In this document: piece after piece, positions 41,717 to 49,551 of the stretch
How positions within the stretch are numbered: the stretch's first letter is position 1
Layout of the letters: each line of letters starts with the position of its first letter
Origin: Thalassolituus sp. UBA1087
Lineage (GTDB): Bacteria; Pseudomonadota; Gammaproteobacteria; Pseudomonadales; Oceanobacteraceae
Direction of reading: 5' to 3'
NCBI GenBank assembly: GCA_002314145.1
Contig: DCCG01000014.1
Span: forward strand, 1-64,000
Length of the DNA: 64,000 bases
The notes under the pieces: model-generated
The model's input: the letters and a program-made list of their open reading frames with translations, nothing else
Told to the model about the DNA's origin: nothing
The model's database searches: none
Made by a program: the position numbers and the translations under genes

Positions 41717-42538
41717 TCAATCAGGCGCGGATTGCTGTGTGACCTGCTTCGCAATTGCATCCAGTTCTGCCGCCAGGCGCATGCCTGCCAGTTGCAGACG
41801 TTGTCTGAGCAAGGGTGCAAAGCGCTGCTGATATTCTTCTCCCACCTTTTTATGCTGACGGTAGTCCTGGTATATCCGGCGGGTCAGCTGCAGGGATTCG
41901 GTGGCCCAGTCGGCCGCGCTTCCCCGTAATCTTGAGGCTGGCAGCGGCGCCTGTAGCCACTCATCCAGCAGGCCGCTGATGCTGTACATGCCCAGCAGTT
42001 GCCCATCCCACACCCGGTGCAGATTGGTCCACTTTCCATGCAGGCGGATTTTGGCGCGGTTGCCTCCGCGGTCATCGGCATAACTGACGTGCAGTGGCTG
42101 ATGCAGGTCGGCAATAAAATGACTGAAAAAGAGCAGCGCCTGCCAGTCGTGGGGCTGGCTCAGTAAGCGTTGTTTCATGGTGGCGGCAGCGGACAGTACA
42201 CAGCCTTTCTGCGGGCAGTCGCTGAGGCTTACCCGGGCAGCGCTGGCCGGCACATTAATGTAATGCCAGGGGCCGGTATGTTTAAACTCACGCTGATCGC
42301 GGGCTTTGTCCGGCCAGGGGCAGGCGGCGTTAAACCTGTGATAGGGACTGTCGGCCAGTGTTTCTCTGATCCAGCTGCGGGTTTCCTGTGCCATCAGCTG
42401 CCAGGCCAGTTCACAGGCAGCGATATGGCCGCGTGCTTCAAACGCCTGCGCCTGAGGGGCGCTGAACATGGCCAGCTGGACGATCAGAATAAGGGCCAGA
42501 GAATGACGGACGCGAAGTTGCTGCAGTCGTTGTTGCAT
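41717..42538 (-). CDS. S1/P1-type nuclease
   Basis: 273-residue secreted zinc nuclease acting on single-stranded nucleic acid (family knowledge). The signal peptide ends QAQA. Zinc ligands are recognised in ARGHIAACELA, CPWPDKAR, PWHYIN, FSHFIADLHQPLHV and the later NLHRVWD. The family usually begins the mature chain with Trp, whose amino group and side chain hold a zinc; here the mature start is FEARGH, so Phe replaces it if cleavage is after QAQA. Confidence 0.88.
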   Translation of the reverse strand: MQQRLQQLRVRHSLALILIVQLAMFSAPQAQAFEARGHIAACELAWQLMAQETRSWIRETLADSPYHRFNAACPWPDKARDQREFKHTGPWHYINVPASAARVSLSDCPQKGCVLSAAATMKQRLLSQPHDWQALLFFSHFIADLHQPLHVSYADDRGGNRAKIRLHGKWTNLHRVWDGQLLGMYSISGLLDEWLQAPLPASRLRGSAADWATESLQLTRRIYQDYRQHKKVGEEYQQRFAPLLRQRLQLAGMRLAAELDAIAKQVTQQSAPD

Positions 42539-42684
42539 AAGCCGGTGTCGCCTGCGTGATTAGCTCATCATCCGCTTATGCTGCCCGTGTTTGCGCTGAT
42601 ACTCAATGTCGGGACGCAACGCCCGGGATGCTCTGTTTGCAGGGGGCGACTGCCGGATCGCTGTGAGCGCGACCCGGCAACTGC

Positions 42685-43635
42685 TTATTCACTCATGGTC
42701 AGTTCCATACCGGCGATCAGAGCATCCACATCCGGTTTGCGGCCGTTAATGTCTGTGATGCCCTGCAGCCAGTCTTTGACCTGTTGCGGATTGTCGTGCA
42801 TCCACATCCGCACGGCACGATCCACCGGCACAAAGCCATTGGTGGTGTGATCCATAATGGATTCTTCCATGGGGGCGGTGAAGGTCAGGTTGGTGAAAAA
42901 GCGTTTCAGGTTGGGGCACTGGTCGACAAATTCACGCCGTGCGGTGGTGTTGACGGTAGCGTGACCATAATCCGGACCAAAATAATCATCGCCGCCGGCG
43001 AGGTAACGGATATCGTAATTCTGGTTCATCGGGTGAGGCAGCCAGCCGAGAATAACCACGGCTTCCTTGCGCCGGCTGCGGCCGCGCAGCTGCGCCAGCA
43101 TCAGGCGTTCAGAGGTTTCGATCAGTTTAAAATCTTTCAGGCCAAAGGCATTTTTGTTAATCATATCCAGAATGGCCGCATTACCGCTGCTGCCTTTTTC
43201 CAGGCCATAAATGCGGTTTTCCAACTGTGGTCCAAAACGCACAATATCGGCAAAATTCTGCAGGCCTTCGTCGTACAGATACGTCGGCACTGCCAGTGTC
43301 CAGCGCGCGTTCTGCAGGTTATCGGTGAGCAGCACAACCGTATCATTGGCAAAATACGGGCGCGCGGTACTGCTCATGGCCGGTGTCCAGTATCCGAGAA
43401 AAACATCCACCTGCGCGTCTCCCATACGGGCGAAAATTTCCGGCATTGAAGGCTGCTCATTCAGGTTAACCTCATACCCCAGGCGGATCAGCAATTGTTC
43501 TGCAATACCGTTAGCAACGTGCAGGTCGGTCCAGTCAACCACGCCGATATTGACTGTGTGACAGGCTTCCGGCGATGGGGCTGCCTGGGTGTTTAAGGCC
43601 AGAATCAGTAAAATACTGTGCAGAAAAATCTTCAT
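42685..43635 (-). CDS. Choline/glycine-betaine ABC substrate-binding protein
   Basis: 316 residues from ATG 43635 with GGAG 7 bases upstream; the longer frame to 43698 is rejected because the signal peptide MKIFLHSILLILALNTQAA should be N-terminal. The OpuAC-type domain has VNIGVVDWTDLHVANGIAEQLL, VFLGYWTPAM, GLEKGSSGNAAIL and VVILGWLPHPMN. The aromatic residues of these segments form the quaternary-ammonium cage in ProX/ChoX proteins. No permease or ATPase gene is adjacent. Confidence 0.85.
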   Translation of the reverse strand: MKIFLHSILLILALNTQAAPSPEACHTVNIGVVDWTDLHVANGIAEQLLIRLGYEVNLNEQPSMPEIFARMGDAQVDVFLGYWTPAMSSTARPYFANDTVVLLTDNLQNARWTLAVPTYLYDEGLQNFADIVRFGPQLENRIYGLEKGSSGNAAILDMINKNAFGLKDFKLIETSERLMLAQLRGRSRRKEAVVILGWLPHPMNQNYDIRYLAGGDDYFGPDYGHATVNTTARREFVDQCPNLKRFFTNLTFTAPMEESIMDHTTNGFVPVDRAVRMWMHDNPQQVKDWLQGITDINGRKPDVDALIAGMELTMSE

Positions 43636-43995
43636 TGCTGCTCCGCAATTTATCAATAATAAAATCGTCAGTTTATTCAGAGCGGCAGGGATAAACACCT
43701 CCCCTTAATAGGCACCCCTTTGTAGGTATCGGCATAACTACAGAGAAGTTATCGGGAATTATTCAATACCTGCAAGAACGTGAAATGCCTTTAAATACAG
43801 GTTAAACGGTACAGGTGTACACAAAAAATCCGCTACTGAAATCGTTAATTTATTGTACGGATAATGAAAATTTAAGATGTGTTGAGAGTTCACAAATAAT
43901 GATAAATAACAGCAAGGTAAGGCTATTTTAATGGGGGTTATTATTGGTTTTTTATGTTGTCGAAATTGGTTCGTATGTTTCGTTTTAATGGTAAT

Positions 43996-44017
43996 AAAAA
44001 CCGGATTTAAATCCGGC
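43996..44017 (-). terminator. Minus-strand terminator with no gene before it
   Basis: On the minus strand, GCCGGAT-TTAA-ATCCGG is followed by TTTTTATT. No annotated minus-strand gene ends here, so it implies an untranslated minus-strand transcript starting between about 44050 and 44460. Confidence 0.65.
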
Positions 44018-44104
44018 ACGAATGTACATAATTATTTCCACATGATTGTTTTCCGCAAGGGTAATCAGCTGTGACGGCAGCGCTTATTTATACCGGCAAC
44101 CCAT

Positions 44105-44192
44105 TGATCACAGAATACAGCCAAGATGTTTTTACTTCAGCGGGGCTGCTGGGGCTGTTGATTGCTGGCTGCTGAAAAGCAGTCTGTGATCA
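44105..44192. other. Candidate structured element
   Basis: TGATCACAGA (44105-44114) and TCTGTGATCA (44183-44192) are exact reverse complements. Inside, TTCAGC (44136-44141) and GCTGAA (44171-44176) also pair, with repeated GCTG words in the loop. The nested pairing suggests a folded RNA on either strand or a regulator-binding loop. Confidence 0.45.
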
Positions 44193-44335
44193 CCGGTCAA
44201 TAAGCACCTGACCTGACCCGTATCACCCAGAGGGCGACGGGATGGCGGCCATCGGCGGACTGCGCCGGACATATCGCTGACTTGTTTGTCGGCAATGACG
44301 GGCAACGGCGCCTGTTATTGTCTGTGTAATACAGC

Positions 44336-44355
44336 GTTCATTCTATGGAATGAAC
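44336..44355. promoter_or_regulatory. Inverted repeat upstream of the acnA promoter
   Basis: GTTCATTC-TATG-GAATGAAC is a perfect palindrome with 4-nt centre, ending about 44 bp before the TATAAT at 44399. It could be an activator or repressor site for acnA. Confidence 0.55.
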
Positions 44356-44398
44356 TAACAACCCCATGGCTTGTCGCCTTACTATCACTCACAGATTA

Positions 44399-44436
44399 TA
44401 TAATCCGGAGCGCGGCAGATGGCTGCTCTGCTCCGG
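44399..44436 (+). promoter_or_regulatory. acnA -10 element and leader hairpin
   Basis: TATAAT at 44399-44404 is followed at once by CCGGAGC (44405-44411) pairing with GCTCCGG (44430-44436), with inner GGCAG/CTGC pairing. If the -10 is used, transcription would start inside this hairpin, so either it is a DNA-level site or an upstream promoter makes the leader. No -35 match is seen at normal spacing. Confidence 0.4.
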
Positions 44437-44465
44437 TAGTCACACTGACGATAAGGAGATGAGTT

Positions 44466-47228
44466 ATGTCCGGGAAGCAAGAGAATCCTTCCAGCGACAG
44501 TTTTCACTGCCGCAGCCAGCTGACCACAGGTGGCACTCAGGCAGCCTATTACAGCCTCCCCAAAGCCGCCGAAAGCATCGGTGATATACACCGGCTGCCA
44601 CGTTCCCTCAAAGTATTACTGGAAAACCTGCTGCGCCACGAAGACGGCACAACCGTGACCGCTGACGATATTCAGGGGCTGGCCGACTGGCTGAAAAACC
44701 GTGCCTCCGACCGCGAAATTCAATACCGCCCGGCGCGCGTACTGATGCAGGACTTCACCGGCGTTCCGGCGGTGGTCGACCTCGCCGCCATGCGTGATGC
44801 TGTGGTCAAAGCCGGCGGCGATCCGGAGCAGATTAACCCGCTGTCGCCGGTGGATCTGGTGATCGACCACTCGGTGATGATTGACGAATTCGGCTCCTCT
44901 CACGCCTTTGACGATAACGTGAAGAAAGAGATGGAGCGCAACGGCGAACGTTACGAGTTCCTGCGCTGGGGCCAGAAAGCCTTTGATAACTTCAGTGTGG
45001 TGCCGCCGGGCACCGGTATCTGTCACCAGGTCAACCTGGAGTATCTGGGGCAGGTTGTCTGGCAGGGCAAAGAAGGCGACGATGATGTTCTTTACCCCGA
45101 CACCTTAGTGGGCACTGACTCACACACCACCATGATTAACGCACTCGGTATTCTCGGCTGGGGCGTGGGTGGTATTGAAGCCGAAGCCGCCATGCTGGGG
45201 CAGCCGGTATCTATGCTGGTGCCGGAAGTCGTAGGCTTTAAATTTGAAGGCAGCCTGCCGGCCGGTGTTACCGCCACCGACCTGGTGCTGCGCGTCACCG
45301 AAATGCTGCGCCAGAAAGGCGTGGTGGGTAAATTCGTTGAATTCTATGGCCCGGGCCTGAGCGAGTTAGCACTTGCTGACCGCGCCACCATCGCCAATAT
45401 GGCACCGGAATACGGGGCTACCTGTGGCTTCTTCCCGGTGGACGATGAAACGCTGAACTATCTGCGTTTGTCCGGCCGCGATGAATCTCTGATTCAGCGC
45501 GTGGAAGATTACTGCAAAGCCCAGGGGCTGTGGCACGATCCCGCCGGCGAAGAGCCGGAGTTCACCGACAGCCTGACACTCGACCTGAGCACGGTGGAAC
45601 CCGCACTGGCCGGTCCGCGCCGCCCGCAGGACCGTGTGCCGTTGGGCAAAGTAAAAGACGCTTTCAACGATCTGCTGTCATTACAGCTGACACCACAGAG
45701 CCGGGCGGAATCCCGTCTGGAAGGCGAAGGTGGCCCCCATGCTGAAGACAGCGGCGCCACCTTTGAACTGGACGGCGAAACCCATGAACTGCCACAGGGT
45801 GCTGTGGTGATTGCCGCCATTACCTCCTGTACCAACACCTCAAACCCCGGCGTGATGATGGCCGCCGGTCTGCTGGCGAAAAACGCCGTGGAAAAAGGCC
45901 TGGTCAGCAAACCCTGGGTGAAAACATCACTGGCGCCCGGTTCCAAAGTGGTGACCGATTATCTGAGTGCCGCTGGCCTGCTGCCGTATCTGGAAAAACT
46001 GGGCTTCTACCTCACAGGGTATGGCTGCACCACCTGTATCGGTAACTCAGGCCCGCTGCCGGAGCCGATCAGCAAAGCCATTGCCGAGCATGATCTGACC
46101 GTCTCTGCGGTGCTGTCCGGTAACCGTAACTTCGAAGGCCGGATTCATCCGCTGGTGCGTGCTAACTGGCTGGCGTCGCCCCCGCTGGTGGTTGCCTATG
46201 CGCTGGCCGGTAAAACCACCATGGACCTGGAAGCCGAGCCGCTGGGGCTGAACGACAAAGGCGAACCTGTGTATATGAAAGATGTATGGCCCGACGGCGA
46301 GCAGATTAAAGCCGCGGTGGCGCAGGTCAGCAGTGATATGTACCGCAGCCGTTACGCCGATGTGTTCACCGGTGACGAACACTGGCGCAGCATTGACGTT
46401 GCCGACAGCGAGACATACCAATGGCGCGGTGAATCCACCTACGTGCGTAATCCGCCGTACTTCAATGAGATTGATCAGCCGCTGCCAGCGCTGCAGAACA
46501 TTGAAAACGCCCGTGCACTGGCGGTATTCGGTGACTCCATTACCACCGACCATATTTCCCCCGCCGGTACCATTAAACCGGAATCTCCGGCCGGGCTGTA
46601 TCTGCAGCAGCAGGGCGTCAAAGCGCAGGACTTTAACTCCTACGGTTCACGCCGTGGTAACCACGAAGTCATGATGCGCGGTACCTTCGCCAACATCCGT
46701 ATCCGCAACCGCCTGCTCAATGGTGAAGAGGGTGGCAACACCATTTACTTCGCGGAAGGCGATAAAGACAGCGGTGAGAAAGTCGCCATCTATGATGCCG
46801 CGATGAAATACCAGCAGAGCAATACACCGCTGGTCGTGTTAGCGGGTAAAGAATACGGCACCGGCTCCAGCCGTGACTGGGCCGCCAAAGGGACCCAGTT
46901 GCTGGGCGTTAAAGCCGTAATTGCCGAAAGCTTTGAGCGCATTCACCGCTCCAACCTGGTTGGCTTTGGCGTACTGCCACTGCAGTTTGCCGACGGCGAA
47001 AGCATCGACTCACTGGGCCTTAAAGGTGATGAAATATTCAGCATCAAAGGCATCAGCGATGATCTGAAACCGCACCAGCAGCTGGAGGTTGAAGCGGAAA
47101 AAGCCGACGGCAGCAAAGTGACTTTTAAAGCACTGTGCCGCATCGACACGCTCAACGAGCTGGAATACTTCCGCAACGGCGGCATTCTGCACTATGTGCT
47201 GCGCCGTATGCTGGAGTCGGCCGCGTAA
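44466..47228 (+). CDS. acnA: Aconitate hydratase A
   Basis: 920-residue aconitase of the AcnA/IRP1 type, converting citrate to isocitrate in the TCA cycle. The [4Fe-4S] ligands are in SCTNTSNPG and GCTTCIGNSG. Other signatures are DFTGVPAVVDLAAMRD, GVGGIEAEAAMLG, the swivelling-domain EYGTGSSRDWAAKG and SNLVGFGVLPLQF. A clear AAGGAG precedes ATG 44466. The protein is slightly longer than the E. coli enzyme because of a charged insert near residue 420. AcnA forms elsewhere are stress-linked; regulation here may use the upstream repeats. Confidence 0.97.
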   Translation: MSGKQENPSSDSFHCRSQLTTGGTQAAYYSLPKAAESIGDIHRLPRSLKVLLENLLRHEDGTTVTADDIQGLADWLKNRASDREIQYRPARVLMQDFTGVPAVVDLAAMRDAVVKAGGDPEQINPLSPVDLVIDHSVMIDEFGSSHAFDDNVKKEMERNGERYEFLRWGQKAFDNFSVVPPGTGICHQVNLEYLGQVVWQGKEGDDDVLYPDTLVGTDSHTTMINALGILGWGVGGIEAEAAMLGQPVSMLVPEVVGFKFEGSLPAGVTATDLVLRVTEMLRQKGVVGKFVEFYGPGLSELALADRATIANMAPEYGATCGFFPVDDETLNYLRLSGRDESLIQRVEDYCKAQGLWHDPAGEEPEFTDSLTLDLSTVEPALAGPRRPQDRVPLGKVKDAFNDLLSLQLTPQSRAESRLEGEGGPHAEDSGATFELDGETHELPQGAVVIAAITSCTNTSNPGVMMAAGLLAKNAVEKGLVSKPWVKTSLAPGSKVVTDYLSAAGLLPYLEKLGFYLTGYGCTTCIGNSGPLPEPISKAIAEHDLTVSAVLSGNRNFEGRIHPLVRANWLASPPLVVAYALAGKTTMDLEAEPLGLNDKGEPVYMKDVWPDGEQIKAAVAQVSSDMYRSRYADVFTGDEHWRSIDVADSETYQWRGESTYVRNPPYFNEIDQPLPALQNIENARALAVFGDSITTDHISPAGTIKPESPAGLYLQQQGVKAQDFNSYGSRRGNHEVMMRGTFANIRIRNRLLNGEEGGNTIYFAEGDKDSGEKVAIYDAAMKYQQSNTPLVVLAGKEYGTGSSRDWAAKGTQLLGVKAVIAESFERIHRSNLVGFGVLPLQFADGESIDSLGLKGDEIFSIKGISDDLKPHQQLEVEAEKADGSKVTFKALCRIDTLNELEYFRNGGILHYVLRRMLESAA

Positions 47229-47307
47229 CCCGCAGGCCGCCAATGTATCGCGCCAGGTAACCATCGATTCAGGAAAGCATCGATCCTGGCAGGGATACTC
47301 AACACAG

Positions 47308-47342
47308 AAAGCCCCGGCTGTGAAAGCAGCCGGGGCTTTTTT
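47308..47342 (+). terminator. acnA terminator
   Basis: AAAGCCCCGGCTG and CAGCCGGGGCTTT form a 13-bp stem with loop TGAAAG, followed by T residues, 80 bp after the acnA stop. Confidence 0.92.
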
Positions 47343-47357
47343 ACACGTGCCTCCAGC

Positions 47358-47393
47358 GGGGTTGTGGGGGTTGTGGGGGTTGTGGGGGTTGTG
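47358..47393 (+). repeat. Four tandem GGGGTTGTG units
   Basis: Four exact 9-bp units put four runs of 4-5 guanines on the plus strand, separated by TTGT loops. This is a textbook intramolecular G-quadruplex pattern. The last unit touches the REP palindrome beginning GTAGGAGC. Confidence 0.9.
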
Positions 47394-47415
47394 TAGGAGC
47401 GACTTCCGTCGCGAA
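47393..47415 (+). repeat. GTAG-type REP element
   Basis: GTAGGAGCGACTTCCGTCG then CGAA. It has the GTAGGAGC head and the GCGAC/GTCGC stem shared with the copies at 50494 and 52389-52721, in opposite orientation. The loop bases differ by one. Confidence 0.8.
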
Positions 47416-47527
47416 ATCGCGATGGCCCCGATCATGATGGATGGTGAATTGTCTGAAGTTGCGGGCAGGGTGCGCAATGCACATCAATTTTCTGACAGGT
47501 TGGCACAGCCGCGCGGAAAAATAAATT

Positions 47528-47552
47528 GTAGGAGGGGCGTCAGCCCGGAAGC
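47528..47552 (+). repeat. REP variant
   Basis: It starts GTAGGAGGGGCGTCAGCCC and has the GTAGGAG head with a GGGC/GCCC stem, a known variant form of GTAG REPs in other gammaproteobacteria. Confidence 0.6.
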
Positions 47553-47955
47553 GCGGGAACTGCTAAGTGCTCAGGTGAAGGTGTGACTATCCGTCATTGC
47601 CAGTCTGACAATGCCGTCATCGGACATTGACTCATCTGTCAGTGGCGTACAGTATATTTACGGATGTATAGGGCGTGCTTGTACGCTTTGCATTTGGCCT
47701 TGCTCGTTTTCTCACGAGGTGAGTAACGTAAACCGCAATTGAATCAATAACTTGCCCTCAGAGATACAAAGAGAGGCTTACAGGTTTATGTGTGCAGTAT
47801 GCCGGAGTTAACAGGCGTGCGCGTTTTTCTGGCAGGGAATTTTGAATTATGGAAAATTTCTTAATTGGGTCAATGAGTTACGCAGGGTTTCCCGAAAGAG
47901 ACGCCCTGGATATATGTGCACGCACACTAATAAGCTATTAAGGCTACGAAGTTCT

Positions 47956-48234
47956 ATGGATAACTGCCCTCACTGTGGAAAAGAAAGTATAAGCTCTTGG
48001 GAAAAGGGCTGGTCTACGTGGTTATATCCAGCAGTATGCAAAGAGTGTGGTAAGGAGAGCAAAATGGAGCCTAAGTTTGGAATTGGAATTTACACGTTTC
48101 CATTTTTAATCAGCCTCATTATTTTGCCATGTGTAATTTATTTTGCATCAGGTTGGCCTCTAGTATTGTTTGTGCCAGTATTTATTTTTTCAATTAAAAA
48201 GCATGTTTCTAAATCTGTTTTACGTAAGGTATAG
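47956..48234 (+). CDS. Small zinc-ribbon membrane protein
   Basis: 92 residues from ATG 47956. It begins with a zinc ribbon, CPHCGKES then a second CKECGKES, four cysteines in two CxxC pairs. Two adjacent hydrophobic segments follow (about 46-65 and 68-85), then a basic tail. Alternative starts are 47914 (ATG) and 47842 (TTG); I prefer 47956 because the ribbon is then N-terminal, but no strong ribosome-binding site is visible at any of them. No function is known. Confidence 0.6.
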   Translation: MDNCPHCGKESISSWEKGWSTWLYPAVCKECGKESKMEPKFGIGIYTFPFLISLIILPCVIYFASGWPLVLFVPVFIFSIKKHVSKSVLRKV

Positions 48235-48255
48235 GTTGTTCGTGAAAAAAAGCCT

Positions 48256-48332
48256 TAACGAGCCGTCCTGTCGGACGCCAATGCCTCCTCTCCTTCATTG
48301 CTACGGGTTTGGCGCCACAGTTGTGGGCGTTA
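48256..48332 (+). other. attC-like imperfect palindrome
   Basis: TAACG at 48256-48260 pairs with CGTTA at 48328-48332. Inside, CTGT-c-GG-a-CGCCAA pairs with TTGGCGCCACAG, the two bulged bases both lying on the left arm. The total length is 77 bp. It starts 22 bp after one stop codon and ends 12 bp before the next start. This is the placement and form of an integron attC site, although the outer 7-mers do not match RYYYAAC/GTTRRRY perfectly. Confidence 0.4.
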
Positions 48333-48344
48333 CCAAGGATGCTT

Positions 48345-48740
48345 ATGAAAAAACTGCTTATTTCACTGTTGGTTGCGCTAGGGTTTAGTGGCGCTCAGGC
48401 TGCCCAGTTTTCACCCGATGTGGATATAAACAGTAAAACGATTCAGGCACTGATTGATGCAGGCTCCGATCCGGATCAGCCGCATCCTCTTGAACATCAT
48501 TTTTACTGCTATAGCCTCGACTCACTTAAAAAAATCATGACGAAAGGAGAGTCTCTTGGCTACCGTGTTGCCAATGTTGGTGACACTACGTATGACGGCA
48601 TCCACTACTGGTATGGTGACTTAATTAAAGAAACCGTCCTGGATATTAAAGTCATTAACAGTGAAAACGCTTTAATGCTAAAGCTGGCGAGCGAATTTGA
48701 TGCAGATTATGACGGCTGGGGTACGCCGGTTGTTGAATGA
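48345..48740 (+). CDS. RraB-family protein with a signal peptide
   Basis: 131 residues from ATG 48345, preceded by AAGGA 5 bases upstream. The first 20 residues (MKKLLISLLVALGFSGAQA) are a standard signal peptide with an AxA site. The rest matches RraB from end to end: ALIDAGSDPDQPHPLEHHFY, a central LKKIMTKGESLGYRV, and the terminal LASEFDADYDGWGTP, close to the E. coli RraB segments recalled from memory. RraB of E. coli inhibits RNase E in the cytoplasm, which an exported protein could not do. The acidic C-terminal tail of RraB is missing. Its true role is unknown. Confidence 0.78.
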   Translation: MKKLLISLLVALGFSGAQAAQFSPDVDINSKTIQALIDAGSDPDQPHPLEHHFYCYSLDSLKKIMTKGESLGYRVANVGDTTYDGIHYWYGDLIKETVLDIKVINSENALMLKLASEFDADYDGWGTPVVE

Positions 48741-48874
48741 TTTAACAAAGCAATGGTGTGCCATTCCCCCATTTTAAATGCCTTCACCCACTCTAATAGA
48801 CTGCTACTAAATTGTGTGTTGATATCTGGTATAGTTCACAGAGATGAGTTAAGGCACCAATCTTCAGGAATAAA

Positions 48875-49489
48875 ATGGACAAACCCAAATTACTTGGTAA
48901 TGCAGCAGCGCTTGAACAACGTCTATCGCAGATCAATGAACCTCATATCGTTCCCGTTACCGCCTTTATCGAGCGCCTTCGGGAACGCATGGGACCACAG
49001 GCAGCTATCCCTTTTATCGATCCGTGGGATGGTGGGGTAGAAGCCGAAGTCCTCTTCCTGTTGGAAGCGCCTGGCCCTAAGGCCAGAAATTCCGGTTTTG
49101 TGTCTATGAATAATCCGGATGAAACTGCAAAGAACTTTTTTGAAATTTGCCATGAGGCAGGATTTGACCGTAAGCAAACGATTACCTGGAATACCGTGCC
49201 CTGGTACATTGGCTCCGGTACTAAGATCCGGCCAGCGAATTCAGCTGACATCGCCGCTGGGATTGATTCGCTTGGTGAACTATTGCATTTGCTGCCAAAA
49301 CTTAAGGCGATTGTTCTGGTGGGGCTTAAAGCCCAGAAAGCAGAACGTCATGTAAGAGAAATAGCGCCGTATCTGCAGGTGTTTTTCAGCCCACATCCCA
49401 GTCCTATGTTTGTAAACCGTAAGCCTGAAAATCGAGAGATTTTGTTAAGTCGTTGGCGGGACGTTCGGGATTTTTTGGCGGGTTTTTGA
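48875..49489 (+). CDS. Uracil-DNA-glycosylase-like protein
   Basis: 204 residues. It shows the glycosylase superfamily frame: EVLFLLEAPGPKA (motif A, with Glu-Ala-Pro-Gly-Pro in place of the usual GEAPG), the central ITWNTVPWY, and the C-terminal SPHPSPMFVNR (the His-Pro-Ser motif). It is shorter than family 4 enzymes and has no iron-sulfur cysteines. Removal of uracil or another damaged base is likely but not certain; some members may be nucleic-acid-binding only. Confidence 0.72.
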   Translation: MDKPKLLGNAAALEQRLSQINEPHIVPVTAFIERLRERMGPQAAIPFIDPWDGGVEAEVLFLLEAPGPKARNSGFVSMNNPDETAKNFFEICHEAGFDRKQTITWNTVPWYIGSGTKIRPANSADIAAGIDSLGELLHLLPKLKAIVLVGLKAQKAERHVREIAPYLQVFFSPHPSPMFVNRKPENREILLSRWRDVRDFLAGF

Positions 49490-49551
49490 TGGAGGTAATT
49501 AATTTGAAATCGGTTTTCAATAAATATATTTAATTGAATTTTAAGGCATGG

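Larger units (their letters stand above)
43636..44465. other. Long gap upstream of acnA with structured elements
   Basis: About 830 bp without a convincing gene. The left half is AT-rich and its only open frame (minus, 43759-44019) lacks protein character. It contains a minus-strand terminator (43996-44017), a long-range stem pair (44105-44114 with 44183-44192), an inverted repeat (44336-44355), a -10 element (44399-44404) and a leader hairpin (44405-44436). Confidence 0.55.
47229..47955. other. Gap after acnA with terminator, G-rich repeat and REPs
   Basis: No convincing gene. It contains the acnA terminator, a four-unit 9-bp G-rich repeat (47358-47393), a GTAG-type REP (47393-47415), a REP variant (47528-47552) and then AT-richer sequence leading to the accessory genes. 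A TTG-start extension of the next gene from 47842 is possible but unlikely. Confidence 0.6.

Noticed and set aside
43759..44019. Minus-strand 86-residue open frame upstream of acnA
   Set aside because: It runs through the terminator hairpin, has no ribosome-binding site, and its composition follows AT-rich DNA rather than a protein.
47842..47955. Longer N-terminus (TTG start) for the zinc-ribbon protein
   Set aside because: The added residues are Arg-rich without family character, and the zinc ribbon is normally at the N-terminus. Kept only as an alternative.
48741..48874. Second attC site between the RraB-like and glycosylase-like genes
   Set aside because: ATTTAAC at its left fits RYYYAAC and GTTAAGG is near its right, but the inner arms are not complementary, so a folded attC cannot form.
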